The position numbers and the translations under genes are program-made. The notes beneath the pieces are model-generated. The model made no database searches and was not told where the DNA came from. It saw only the letters and a program-made list of their open reading frames with translations. Positions 55,078 to 62,723 of a DNA stretch of 64,000 bases are shown one piece after another (the stretch's first letter is position 1; each line of letters opens with the position of its first letter). The DNA is taken from positions 8,177 to 72,176 of the forward strand of contig CAYOXI010000004.1 of the NCBI GenBank assembly GCA_964407855.1. Reading direction: 5' to 3'. The DNA comes from SHZI01 sp964407855 (GTDB lineage Bacteria; Pseudomonadota; Gammaproteobacteria; Steroidobacterales; GCA-2729495).

Positions 55078-55476
55078 ATGGCAACCCCGTCCCAACAGTA
55101 CACCGGCACCGGCCGTCGGAAGGCATCCACTGCCCGCGTCATCCTGCGCCGGGGCAAGGGCGACATCGTCGTCAATGCCAAGCCGCTGGATGAGTTCTTC
55201 GGCCGCAAGACCGCCCGGATGATCGTGCGCCAGCCCCTCGAACTGACCCAGAACGTGGGCGTATTCGACGTGCATGTGAACGTGGCCGGCGGCGGCATCA
55301 CCGGCCAGGCGGGCGCCATCCGGCACGGCCTCACCCGCGCCCTGATGGCCTATGACGAGACCCTGCGGCCCGCACTGCGCAAAGCCGGCTTCGTGACCCG
55401 GGACGCCCGGGAAGTGGAGCGCAAGAAAGTGGGCCTGCGGAAGGCCCGTCGCGCAACGCAGTTCTCGAAGCGCTGA
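55078..55476 (+). CDS. rpsI: 30S ribosomal protein S9
   Basis: 132 residues (E. coli 130). GTGRRKASTARVILRRGKGD opens the protein and the C-terminal tail RKARRATQFSKR reaches the P-site tRNA anticodon loop. No strong ribosome binding site is visible, so translation may be coupled to rplM. Confidence 0.97.
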   Translation: MATPSQQYTGTGRRKASTARVILRRGKGDIVVNAKPLDEFFGRKTARMIVRQPLELTQNVGVFDVHVNVAGGGITGQAGAIRHGLTRALMAYDETLRPALRKAGFVTRDAREVERKKVGLRKARRATQFSKR

Positions 55477-55517
55477 TCCGGGCAGGCCGTCAACGCCGCA
55501 ATGCTGGCGGTGGCGCT

Positions 55518-55523
55518 TATAAT
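55518..55523 (+). promoter_or_regulatory. Predicted -10 of tRNA-Gln promoter
   Basis: Perfect TATAAT 13 bases before the tRNA 5' end. No good -35 at normal spacing. The tRNA could also be reached from the rplM promoter. Confidence 0.6.
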
Positions 55524-55536
55524 GCAACCTGACCAC

Positions 55537-55610
55537 TGGGGGATCGTCCAGCGGTAGGACATCGGACTCTGACTCCGAGAACCTAGGTTCGAATCCTAGT
55601 CCCCCAGCCA
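55537..55610 (+). tRNA. tRNA-Gln (anticodon CTG)
   Basis: 74 bases including encoded CCA. Acceptor TGGGGGA pairs with TCCCCCA, anticodon stem TCGGA/TCCGA encloses loop CTCTGAC with CTG at 55569-55571, and the T arm has CCTAG-GTTCGAAT-CTAG form. It reads CAG codons. An intrinsic terminator follows 9 bases later. Confidence 0.97.
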
Positions 55611-55618
55611 CTCTTTTC

Positions 55619-55649
55619 CAGGGCCCACACTCGTGGGCCCTGTCGTTTT
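55619..55649. terminator. Intrinsic terminator between tRNA-Gln and rpiA
   Basis: Perfect 10-base stem CAGGGCCCAC / GTGGGCCCTG with loop ACTC, followed by TCGTTTT on the plus strand; on the minus strand AAAAG precedes it and CTCTTTT occurs 5' on the plus strand, giving AAAAGAG. It ends the tRNA transcript and may also act for rpiA on the other strand. Confidence 0.85.
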
Positions 55650-55696
55650 CGGGTATCGGGCGTCCCGCGATCCGGGGGAGAACCGCGTGTTCCGTC

Positions 55697-56359
55697 CTAC
55701 CGGCGGTCGAGTCGCTTCACCGCCTGCCCGTCGGCCAGCAGGATCACGTCGGCCGGTCGGTTGGCAAACAGTCCAACGGTGACAATCCCCGGGATCTGGT
55801 TCAGCCGGCTCTCCAGTTCCACGGGATTCTGGATCTGGAGGTTGTGGATATCGAGGATCTGGTTGCCGTTGTCGGTGGTGAAGCCCTCCCGCCAGACCGG
55901 CTGGCCCCGGAGCTTCACGAACTGCCGGGCGACGAAGGCCCGTGCCATCGGGATCACTTCGACGGGGAGGGGAAAACGCCCCAGGGTTGCCACCCACTTC
56001 GTATCGTCGATGATGCAGACGAACCGGCGGGAGGCCGCGGCCAGGATCTTTTCCCGGGTCAGTGCACCCCCGCCACCCTTGATCAGGTGAAAGCGCTTGT
56101 TGGCCTCATCTGCCCCGTCCACGTAGAGATCCAGCTCGCCGATCTCCTCCAGTGGGCTCACCTGCAGCCCCAGGGATCGCAGCCGGGCTTCCGTCGCCCG
56201 GGAGCTGGCTACCAGCGCACCCAGGTCAGCGGCGCGGCTGCCGAGGGCGTCAATGAACAGGTTCACGGTGGATCCCGTGCCAACCCCGAGGGTCAGCCCC
56301 GGCTTTATGAACTCGAGGGCGGCCCTGGCGGCCTGACGTTTGCGGTCGTTCTGGTCCAT
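55697..56359 (-). CDS. rpiA: Ribose-5-phosphate isomerase A
   Basis: 220 residues (E. coli 219). Motifs LGVGTGSTVNLFIDALG, YVDGADEANKRFHLIKGGGG and EKILAAASRRFVCIIDD hold the active site. It interconverts ribose- and ribulose-5-phosphate, the same pathway as rpe in this window. A terminator lies about 50 bases upstream of its start, so it must have its own promoter. Confidence 0.97.
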   Translation of the reverse strand: MDQNDRKRQAARAALEFIKPGLTLGVGTGSTVNLFIDALGSRAADLGALVASSRATEARLRSLGLQVSPLEEIGELDLYVDGADEANKRFHLIKGGGGALTREKILAAASRRFVCIIDDTKWVATLGRFPLPVEVIPMARAFVARQFVKLRGQPVWREGFTTDNGNQILDIHNLQIQNPVELESRLNQIPGIVTVGLFANRPADVILLADGQAVKRLDRR

Positions 56360-56408
56360 CGTTGTACCCGGGTCACGGAACTGGGGTTGGCCTGCGCATC
56401 ATGCGCAC

Positions 56409-56439
56409 AAAAAAAAGTGCCCGCCAGAGGCGGGCACTT
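56409..56439 (-). terminator. Intrinsic terminator of the lysine-rich gene
   Basis: On the minus strand a perfect 11-base stem AAGTGCCCGCC / GGCGGGCACTT with loop TCT is followed by a run of T (seven or eight). It lies 85 bases after the stop of the 25-residue gene and before rpiA. Confidence 0.93.
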
Positions 56440-56523
56440 ATCTTTACGGCACAGCCCCTCTCGGGGGAGTCGGCTCAAGACTTTTCAGGTCTCTTCGCCT
56501 TCAGTCTGCGCCGGCGCTAATAT

Positions 56524-56601
56524 CTAGCGCTTTTTCTTCGCGGCCTTTTTCTTGGCCTTCTTCTTCACAACCTTCTTCTTGGATACCTTCTTCGTAGCCA
56601 T
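56524..56601 (-). CDS. 25-residue lysine-rich protein
   Basis: A 26-codon frame starting MATKKVSKKKVV and ending AAKKKR, with 14 lysines in 25 residues. GGAGA lies 8-9 bases before the ATG, a promoter-like sequence lies upstream and a strong terminator downstream. No family is recognised; such composition recalls histone H1-like or nucleic-acid-binding tails, and a similar Lys/Ala tail ends L17 in this window. The codons AAG dominate but AAA also occur, so it is not a simple repeat. Confidence 0.75.
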   Translation of the reverse strand: MATKKVSKKKVVKKKAKKKAAKKKR

Positions 56602-56637
56602 AGTTTCAGTCTCCGTGTCGGGGTAGACGGGGCTGAG

Positions 56638-56667
56638 TATATACAAGACTTTGCAAATTTCCAGCAA
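56638..56667 (-). promoter_or_regulatory. Predicted promoter of the lysine-rich gene
   Basis: On the minus strand TTGCTG, 18-base spacer, TATATA (TATACT two bases on). It lies in an AT-rich patch of about 50 bases, unusual for this sequence, and gives a leader of about 30 bases. Confidence 0.5.
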
Positions 56668-56788
56668 GGGCAAAATTTTCTTCCCCGACGAGGTTCACGT
56701 TCCCGGATTGCCATTCGCCGTTGATTGACGTGCAGAGCGTGACGCAGAACTCACGACGGAGTACGACTGACTCGCTGCGGAGCTTCGT

Positions 56789-57385
56789 TCACCGGCAAAT
56801 CCTGCTCATCGACTCGGTAACGATCGCGTCCATCGGCACATCCCATCGGTCCGAAGGGAGAGTCGGTACGCGCTGAAAATCGTAACCGATGCCCACCACA
56901 TGTGGCTTCCTGAAGCCGCTTCGTCCCGCCAGATGCGCAAGTGCGCGGTCATAGAATCCGCCGCCGTAACCCAGCCGGTAACCGCGATCATCGAAGGCCA
57001 GCAGTGGCAGGATGATCACATCCAGCTCCCGCGCCCGGCACAAGGCCGTCGGCGGGACCATGGGTTCCGCAATGCCAAATCGGTTTTGCACGAGCGTGGT
57101 ATCCGCCATGAACGGGGCAAACGCGAGGCTGTCGCGGGCGACCACCGGCAGAAAAACGTGACGCCGTCGACGCCAGGCCGCGGTGATCATGGACGTGCAG
57201 TCGAGCTCGCCGCGAACGGGCAGGTAGAACGCGATGGCACGGGTCCGGGCCATCAGTGGCAGTGACCAGAGGTGTCGGGCCGCGGCCGCAGCCGCGGCCA
57301 GCGCCTGCTCCGGCCCCACGGCCAGGCGCCTCGCCCTGAGGGCCCGGCGCAACTGAAGCTTGTCGGGGTCTTCGCCGCTGCTCAT
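56789..57385 (-). CDS. ygfA: 5-formyltetrahydrofolate cyclo-ligase
   Basis: 198 residues. The signature LGYGGGFYDRALAH and the N-terminal LRRALRARRLAVGPEQA are typical of 5-FCL. It makes 5,10-methenyl-THF from folinic acid with ATP. It lies directly after 6S RNA as in E. coli, where the two are co-transcribed. Confidence 0.94.
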   Translation of the reverse strand: MSSGEDPDKLQLRRALRARRLAVGPEQALAAAAAAARHLWSLPLMARTRAIAFYLPVRGELDCTSMITAAWRRRRHVFLPVVARDSLAFAPFMADTTLVQNRFGIAEPMVPPTALCRARELDVIILPLLAFDDRGYRLGYGGGFYDRALAHLAGRSGFRKPHVVGIGYDFQRVPTLPSDRWDVPMDAIVTESMSRICR

Positions 57386-57420
57386 GGGTGGCCCCCGGGC
57401 GGAACCGCGCGGAAAGGGAA

Positions 57421-57611
57421 GAGGCCTCTCCCGCCTGTGCCGGTGCGGCCTGCTGCTCTCAGACCAAGAGCATCAGGTGGGATCAAACGCGGCAGAGCAG
57501 GCTTCCCGCCGTGGCGGTCATGCACAAACTGCCGTCAGTACGCGATCCCGAAAGCGCGATTAAGGGTCGAGAGACCTATCAAGCCGCTGTCGAACACCGC
57601 AGGAGAGACCA
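57421..57611 (-). ncRNA. ssrS: 6S RNA
   Basis: About 190 bases between zapA and ygfA, the position of ssrS in Gammaproteobacteria. The ends pair: GGTCTCTCC at the 5' side with GGGAGAGGCC at the 3' side, a terminal stem. Near the 3' side the hairpin TGCTCT-TGGTCTG-AGAGCA is visible. A TATAAT box precedes the 5' end. 6S RNA mimics an open promoter and holds sigma-70 RNA polymerase in stationary phase. Ends are estimated to a few bases. Confidence 0.88.
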
Positions 57612-57617
57612 GGACGG

Positions 57618-57623
57618 ATTATA
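57618..57623 (-). promoter_or_regulatory. -10 of the 6S RNA promoter
   Basis: TATAAT on the minus strand, followed by CCGTCC. The expected start is at 57610-57611. The -35 region has no clear TTGACA and is covered by an inverted repeat (CCCGTCA at 57626-57632, TGACGGG at 57646-57652). Confidence 0.7.
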
Positions 57624-57657
57624 GGCCCGTCAGATGGGAAATATGTGACGGGAGTGG

Positions 57658-57969
57658 CTACAGCTCGAGTTGCCGGCCAGCCTGCAGGGCGCCTTCGACC
57701 CGCTCACGCAGCGCCTGCACCCGGAGACGCGCGTCGCCCTCAAGCAGTTCGCCATGACTGCGGTGTCGCAGCAGCTCATTGGCCATGTTGAGGGCTGCCA
57801 TGACGGCGATTCTATCCAGGCCGATGACCTTGCCGGTATCCCGGATCTCCCGCATGCGGGCATTGAGCAGTTCTGCGGAATCGATCAGGGCGGCCCGTTC
57901 ACTGGCGGGGCAGGAGATCTGGTAGTCCTTCTCCAGGATGCGGATGGTGACCTGGGTGACGTCCGTCAT
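57658..57969 (-). CDS. zapA: Cell division protein ZapA
   Basis: 103 residues. N-terminal VTIRILEKDYQISCPASERA is the ZapA globular part and the rest is a coiled coil. ZapA bundles FtsZ filaments at the septum. Overlaps the upstream coiled-coil gene by 4 bases and precedes 6S RNA. Confidence 0.94.
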   Translation of the reverse strand: MTDVTQVTIRILEKDYQISCPASERAALIDSAELLNARMREIRDTGKVIGLDRIAVMAALNMANELLRHRSHGELLEGDARLRVQALRERVEGALQAGRQLEL

Positions 57970-58196
57970 GCACCATGCTCCATGGCCTTCAGGCGACCGA
58001 CGATGGCCTCCACGCGCGCACGGACCTGCTCGTTCTTCTGCAGGAGGGTGGCCCGTTCAGCGATCAGGGAATCCTGCCGCTGGCGGAGGGAGCGGTTCTC
58101 TTCCTTCAGCTGGCTGGTGATCACCACCAGTTCATCCAGCCGGCGTTCCAGCCGCTCCAGCTCCCGTGTAAAAGTCTTTTCCGTGCTGTCGCTCAT
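57966..58196 (-). CDS. ZapB-like coiled-coil protein (TIGR02449 type)
   Basis: 76 residues, nearly all coiled coil: LERLERRLDELVVITSQLK and RSLRQRQDSLIAERATLLQK with heptad leucines. The size and the place before zapA match the TIGR02449 family, probably a ZapB-like partner of ZapA. A good promoter ends 6 bases before the ATG and there is no ribosome binding site. Confidence 0.88.
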   Translation of the reverse strand: MSDSTEKTFTRELERLERRLDELVVITSQLKEENRSLRQRQDSLIAERATLLQKNEQVRARVEAIVGRLKAMEHGA

Positions 58197-58202
58197 GCAG
58201 TC

Positions 58203-58232
58203 AATATAGTGTCAGCCCGAGCCCACGGTCAA
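58203..58232 (-). promoter_or_regulatory. Predicted promoter of the zapB-like-zapA operon
   Basis: On the minus strand TTGACC, 18-base spacer, TATATT. The A of the start codon lies at the expected transcription start, 7 bases after the -10. On the plus strand TAGGAT (58255-58260) may be the -10 of ygfB. Confidence 0.65.
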
Positions 58233-58278
58233 ATACAGCCGGGGACGGTAGTGCTAGGATAAGCACCGGTCCCAGAAG

Positions 58279-58872
58279 ATGTTAAGCGCGCCGACCACCC
58301 CGGACTGCCCCTCCTTCGACAGCATCGAATCGGCCCTGCGACGCGCAGGCGCCCCCATCGATGCGGCCGAAGTACACGGCTATCTGTGCGGGATGCTGTG
58401 CGTCCTCGGGGACCGGGCGCCCGACCTCTGGCTGGGGGAGGTCCTGGCCGATGCAGGCGGTGATGCAGTCCTGGTGGACGAAGCGGGCACCCTGATGACG
58501 GCTCTTGCCACTGCGGCCCGGGAGGCACTCCAGGATCCGGAGATGAGCTTCCAGCCCCTCCTGCCCCCCGACCGGGAGCCGCTCGAATACCAGGTGTCAG
58601 GCCTGGGGGTGTGGTGTCTGGGGTTCAACCGGGGTCTGGCGGAGGGAGCTTCAGTGGGTGACGCCGGGAAGGAACTCGGGGCGGACGACGTGGCGGAAAT
58701 CATTGACGATTTCGCGGCCCTGAGCCTCGCTGATGCGAGCGGCACTGACCCGGAAGAGGAAACTGAGGCGGCCCTTGCCGAGCTCGTCGAGTATGTCCGG
58801 GTGGGTGTGCAGGTGGTGTTCGATGCGCTGACACCTGTCCGGACCAGGCTCGCCAGTACCGGCACCCATTGA
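58279..58872 (+). CDS. ygfB: YgfB/UPF0149 family protein
   Basis: 197 residues. The N-terminal AAEVHGYLCGMLCVLG and the C-terminal DDFAALSLADASGTDPEEET and AALAELVEYVRVGVQVVF are the UPF0149 signature. An all-helical protein of unclear role, conserved upstream of pepP. Divergent from the zapA operon. Confidence 0.92.
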   Translation: MLSAPTTPDCPSFDSIESALRRAGAPIDAAEVHGYLCGMLCVLGDRAPDLWLGEVLADAGGDAVLVDEAGTLMTALATAAREALQDPEMSFQPLLPPDREPLEYQVSGLGVWCLGFNRGLAEGASVGDAGKELGADDVAEIIDDFAALSLADASGTDPEEETEAALAELVEYVRVGVQVVFDALTPVRTRLASTGTH

Positions 58873-58881
58873 GCCACTGCC

Positions 58882-60195
58882 ATGCATGCCGATGAGTTCA
58901 CCCGCCGCCGTCGCCAGCTCATGCGCATGATGGGCAAGGGCGCCATCGCCATCCTGCCCGCAGCCCAGACCAGGATTCGCAACCGGGATGTCGAGTATCC
59001 CTACCGCCAGGACAGCGACTTCTACTACCTCACCGGCTTCGCCGAGCCCGAGTCGGTTGCGGTCCTGGCGCCCGGTCGTGCCGGGGGCGAGTACCTCCTG
59101 TTCTGCCGGGACCGGGATCCGGAAAAGGAAACCTGGAACGGGTCGCGGACCGGGCCGGCAGATGCCATCGCCCGTTTCGGAGCGGATGCAGCGTATGCCA
59201 TCGGACAGGTTGATGAGTTGCTGCCCCGGATCATTGGCGGCGCCGACCGGGTCTTCTATACGATGGGCACCCACCCCGAGTTTGATCAGCGACTGATTGG
59301 CTGGGTCACGGGGCTGCGCAACCGGGGCGGTACCGGCGCGCATACCCCCGACGAGTTCATTGCCCTCGATCACTTTCTCCACGACCTGCGCCTGTTCAAG
59401 AGCCGGGAAGAACTGGTGGCGATGCGTCGTGCGGCCCGGATCGCCGTGCAGGCCCACCGCCGGGCCATGAGCGTGTGCCGGCCCGGCCTCTTCGAGTACC
59501 AGATCGAAGCCGAATTCCTGCATGAGTTCCGCAGTCATGGAGCCCGGCCGTCCTACCTGCCGATCGTGGGCTCCGGTGCCAACTCCTGCGTGCTGCACTA
59601 TCACGCCAACAACCGGTGCATGGCGGACGGTGACCTGCTGCTGGTGGATGCCGGTTGCGAGTACGATTACTACGCTTCGGACGTAACGCGTACCTACCCG
59701 GTGAATGGCCGGTTCACCGCGGAGCAGCGCGCGGTCTATGAAGTAGTGCTGGAGGCGCACGAGTCGGCGCTCGCGGCGGTGGTCCCTGGCAATCCCTGGA
59801 GCGCGCCCCACGACGCGGCGGTGCGCAGCGTGACCAAGGGCCTGAAGCGCCTCGGCCTGCTGGCCGGCTCCCTGCCCACGCTGATTCGCAGCCGCGCCTA
59901 TCAGCGCTTCTTCATGCATCGCACCGGGCATTGGCTTGGCATGGATGTGCATGATGTGGGGGACTACAAGATTGCAGACCAGTGGCGGATCCTCGAACCC
60001 GGCATGGCGCTCACGGTGGAACCCGGCGTTTACATTCCCCCGGGGAGCCGGGGGATCCCCAGGCGCTGGTGGAACATCGGCGTCCGCATTGAGGATGATG
60101 TGGTCGTTACCAGGGACGGATCCGAAGTGCTGACCCGGGACCTGCCCCGGGATCCTGATGTACTCGAAGCCCTCGTGGGAGCGTCGGCGACATGA
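58882..60195 (+). CDS. pepP: Xaa-Pro aminopeptidase
   Basis: 437 residues (E. coli 441). The N-terminal creatinase-like part has YPYRQDSDFYYLTGFAEPE; the M24 domain holds the metal ligands in VDAGCEYDYYASDVTRTYP, HRTGHWLGMDVHDVG, TVEPGVYIPPG and GVRIEDDVVVTRDG. It removes N-terminal residues before proline. Second M24 enzyme in the window, after pepQ. Overlaps ubiH by 4 bases. Confidence 0.96.
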   Translation: MHADEFTRRRRQLMRMMGKGAIAILPAAQTRIRNRDVEYPYRQDSDFYYLTGFAEPESVAVLAPGRAGGEYLLFCRDRDPEKETWNGSRTGPADAIARFGADAAYAIGQVDELLPRIIGGADRVFYTMGTHPEFDQRLIGWVTGLRNRGGTGAHTPDEFIALDHFLHDLRLFKSREELVAMRRAARIAVQAHRRAMSVCRPGLFEYQIEAEFLHEFRSHGARPSYLPIVGSGANSCVLHYHANNRCMADGDLLLVDAGCEYDYYASDVTRTYPVNGRFTAEQRAVYEVVLEAHESALAAVVPGNPWSAPHDAAVRSVTKGLKRLGLLAGSLPTLIRSRAYQRFFMHRTGHWLGMDVHDVGDYKIADQWRILEPGMALTVEPGVYIPPGSRGIPRRWWNIGVRIEDDVVVTRDGSEVLTRDLPRDPDVLEALVGASAT

Positions 60196-61436
60196 ACATC
60201 GCCAGGAGCTCGCCTGACCAGTCCTGCGATGTGCTGATCGCTGGCGGTGGCATGGTCGGCGCCAGCCTGGCTGCCGCGCTCGCGTCACTGCCCCTGCGTG
60301 TCCGCCTTGTCGAGGCAGTTCCGCCGGGCAGTTCAGGGCAGCCGAGCTTCGACGGTCGCACCACGGCGTTGTCCCGGAGCAGTCGCGAGATCCTTGGTGC
60401 TCTGGGACTCTGGCCGGACCTTGGGGAGCACGCGGCACCGATCCGCCGGATCCACGTGTCCGAGCGGGGCAGCTTTGGCAGCACCGTCCTCGACGCCGAT
60501 GAGCAGCAGGTCGAAGCGCTGGGCTACGTCCTCGAAAACGCAGTCCTCGGGCGCGTGCTCTGGGATGAACTGGGGCGGCACGACAACCTGGCGATCCACG
60601 CCCCTGCCGTTGCGAGCGGCGCTGTCACCGGGCCGGATACCGTGCTGGCAACGGTCGAGCAGGGGGGCATCCGGCAGCAGATCGCCACGCGCCTGCTGGT
60701 GGTTGCCGATGGCAGCCAATCGCGGCTGCGCGCGGCAATTGGCCTTGGCGTCACGCGCAAGCCCTATGGCCAGACCGCCATTGTTGGCAACGTCGGGGTG
60801 CAGGGTGGCGGTCCGGTGGCGACGGCTTTTGAGCGCTTCACCCCCGAGGGGCCAGCCGCCCTGCTGCCGGCCGGGCCAGACCGCTACGTCTTTGTCCTGA
60901 CGCGGCGGGAGTCCGCCGCGGCTGCCGTGCTGGCCATGCCTGATGCCGACTTCCTGGCACTGCTGCAGTCCGAGCTGGGTTTTCGCGCCGGACGCCTCAA
61001 CCGGCTGGGCCGGCGCAGTGCCTACCCGCTGGAGCTGGTCTGTGCGGAGCACGTGACCGCCCCCCGGGTCGCCATCGTCGGCAACGCCGCCCACGGCCTG
61101 CATCCGGTTGCCGGCCAGGGCTACAACCTCGGCCTGCGCGATGTCGCGGCCCTCGCCGAAGTGATCGCCGACGCGGTGGCCCTGCTGCCAGCTGCCGATC
61201 CCGGTGATGCAGGACTGCTGGCCCGCTATGCGGCCTGGCGCCGACCCGACCAGCGCAAGGTGGTCGCGTTTACGGATGGCCTGATAGGCCTGTTCGGACG
61301 ACCCGGGATGGGTGGGCTGCGCGGGGCGGGCCTCCAGCTCTTCGATGCAGTCCCGGGCGCCAGGTCGCTGCTGGCCCGGGAGACCATGGGCCTTGGTGGC
61401 CGCCGGACCCGGCTTGCCCGGGGCATGCCGCTGTGA
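60192..61436 (+). CDS. ubiH: 2-octaprenyl-6-methoxyphenol hydroxylase
   Basis: 414 residues. FAD motifs: LIAGGGMVGASLAAALA at the N-terminus, the middle LLVVADGSQSRLRAAIGL, and GNAAHGLHPVAGQGYNLGLR at about 300. It hydroxylates the ubiquinone ring. The position after pepP with a 4-base overlap and before ubiI is the conserved one. Symbol assigned by position as well as sequence. Confidence 0.93.
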   Translation: MNIARSSPDQSCDVLIAGGGMVGASLAAALASLPLRVRLVEAVPPGSSGQPSFDGRTTALSRSSREILGALGLWPDLGEHAAPIRRIHVSERGSFGSTVLDADEQQVEALGYVLENAVLGRVLWDELGRHDNLAIHAPAVASGAVTGPDTVLATVEQGGIRQQIATRLLVVADGSQSRLRAAIGLGVTRKPYGQTAIVGNVGVQGGGPVATAFERFTPEGPAALLPAGPDRYVFVLTRRESAAAAVLAMPDADFLALLQSELGFRAGRLNRLGRRSAYPLELVCAEHVTAPRVAIVGNAAHGLHPVAGQGYNLGLRDVAALAEVIADAVALLPAADPGDAGLLARYAAWRRPDQRKVVAFTDGLIGLFGRPGMGGLRGAGLQLFDAVPGARSLLARETMGLGGRRTRLARGMPL

Positions 61437-62719
61437 ATGACCAGGGAGCGAGAAAGCTGTCAGCCGATGTGCTGGTGATTGGCGGTGGTATCGCTGGCCT
61501 GGCCTTTGCTGCCTGCCTTGGCCGCCTGCTGCGGAATCGCCGCGGCGGGCTGCGGATCGCGGTGCTCGAAGCCCGACCCCCGGCGCCCCTGCCAGCCACG
61601 GAGCCGACCGGGCTGCGCGTGCTGGCGATCGCGCCTGATGCAGAGGCGTTGCTGGCGGACTGCCAGGTGTGGCAGTCCCTGCCTCACAACCGGCGGGCTC
61701 CCTACGAGCGCATGCGGGTCTGGCAGCAGGGCAGCGCACCCGACGGCCGGGGCAGCATCGGTTTTGATGCCGCGGATCTCGGCCTGCCTGCCCTGGGCCA
61801 TATCGTCGAGCATGACTGGCTGCGGCTGGCTCTCTGGCGGCAGCTCGAGGCCGGCCCCGGACCCGAGCAGCCTTGGGTGGAATTCATCAGCGGTGAGATA
61901 CCCGAAACACTGGAGAGATATCCGGACCGGGCCGAGCTGCGGCTGGCTGGTGGTGGCAGCCTGGCAGCCCGGCTGGTCGTGGCGGCCGACGGTGCCGACT
62001 CCTGGGCGAGGACGCAACTGGACCTGGCGACGACGGGCCGCTCCTACGGACAGACGGCCATCGTCGCGCATGTAAGCAGTGAGCGGCCCCATCAGCGGAC
62101 AGCCTGGCAGTGCTTCACGTCAGGTGGCCCCGTGGCATTGCTGCCATTGGCGGATGGTCGCTCGTCGCTAGTCTGGTCCGCCCCGGACCAGCAGGCGGTG
62201 GAGCTGCTCGCCGGGGATGACGACTACTTCTCGGCGCAACTCACCGCGATCATGGGGGCTGCCCTGGGCAGCCTGCGCGTGGACAGCGCACGCCTGTCCT
62301 TCCCGTTGGCAGTCCGACACGCCCACCGCTACACTGGCGCCCGCTTTGCACTCATTGGTGACGCGGCCCACCAGATTCACCCCCTTGCCGGCCAGGGCAT
62401 CAATCTTGGACTGCAGGACGCCGGATGCCTGGCCCGGGTGCTGGCCGACCACCTGGCCGGGTCACGCTACGCTGATCCGGGCGATGCACTGGCCCTGCGG
62501 CGCTACGAGCGGCAGCGGAAGGGACCTAACCTCTTGAACCTGGCTACCATGGAAGGGCTCCACCGCCTGTTCAGCAGCGAATGGGGCGCCGTCACCTCGC
62601 TGGCGACCACCGGCCTCGGACTGGTCGACCGCATGCCCGCGGTCAAGCGGCTGCTGGCCGCCCGGGCTACGGGCGGGCGAGCGCCTGCCGGCACGGTCCG
62701 GAACTCCCTGGAGTACTGA
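61433..62719 (+). CDS. ubiI: UbiI/VisC-like FAD-dependent ubiquinone hydroxylase
   Basis: 428 residues, GTG start overlapping ubiH. FAD motifs: VLVIGGGIAGLAFAACLG, VVAADGADSWARTQLDL and FALIGDAAHQIHPLAGQGIN. Sequence and position match the VisC/UbiI C5-hydroxylase. The split between UbiH, UbiI and related paralogs varies between Gammaproteobacteria, so the exact ring position is inferred from synteny. Confidence 0.88.
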   Translation: MNDQGARKLSADVLVIGGGIAGLAFAACLGRLLRNRRGGLRIAVLEARPPAPLPATEPTGLRVLAIAPDAEALLADCQVWQSLPHNRRAPYERMRVWQQGSAPDGRGSIGFDAADLGLPALGHIVEHDWLRLALWRQLEAGPGPEQPWVEFISGEIPETLERYPDRAELRLAGGGSLAARLVVAADGADSWARTQLDLATTGRSYGQTAIVAHVSSERPHQRTAWQCFTSGGPVALLPLADGRSSLVWSAPDQQAVELLAGDDDYFSAQLTAIMGAALGSLRVDSARLSFPLAVRHAHRYTGARFALIGDAAHQIHPLAGQGINLGLQDAGCLARVLADHLAGSRYADPGDALALRRYERQRKGPNLLNLATMEGLHRLFSSEWGAVTSLATTGLGLVDRMPAVKRLLAARATGGRAPAGTVRNSLEY

Positions 62720-62723
62720 GCAG

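Noticed and set aside
57272..57757. Open frames on the plus strand across the zapA-ygfA gap
   Set aside because: They cover 6S RNA and the ends of zapA and ygfA on the opposite strand and have no similarity to proteins.
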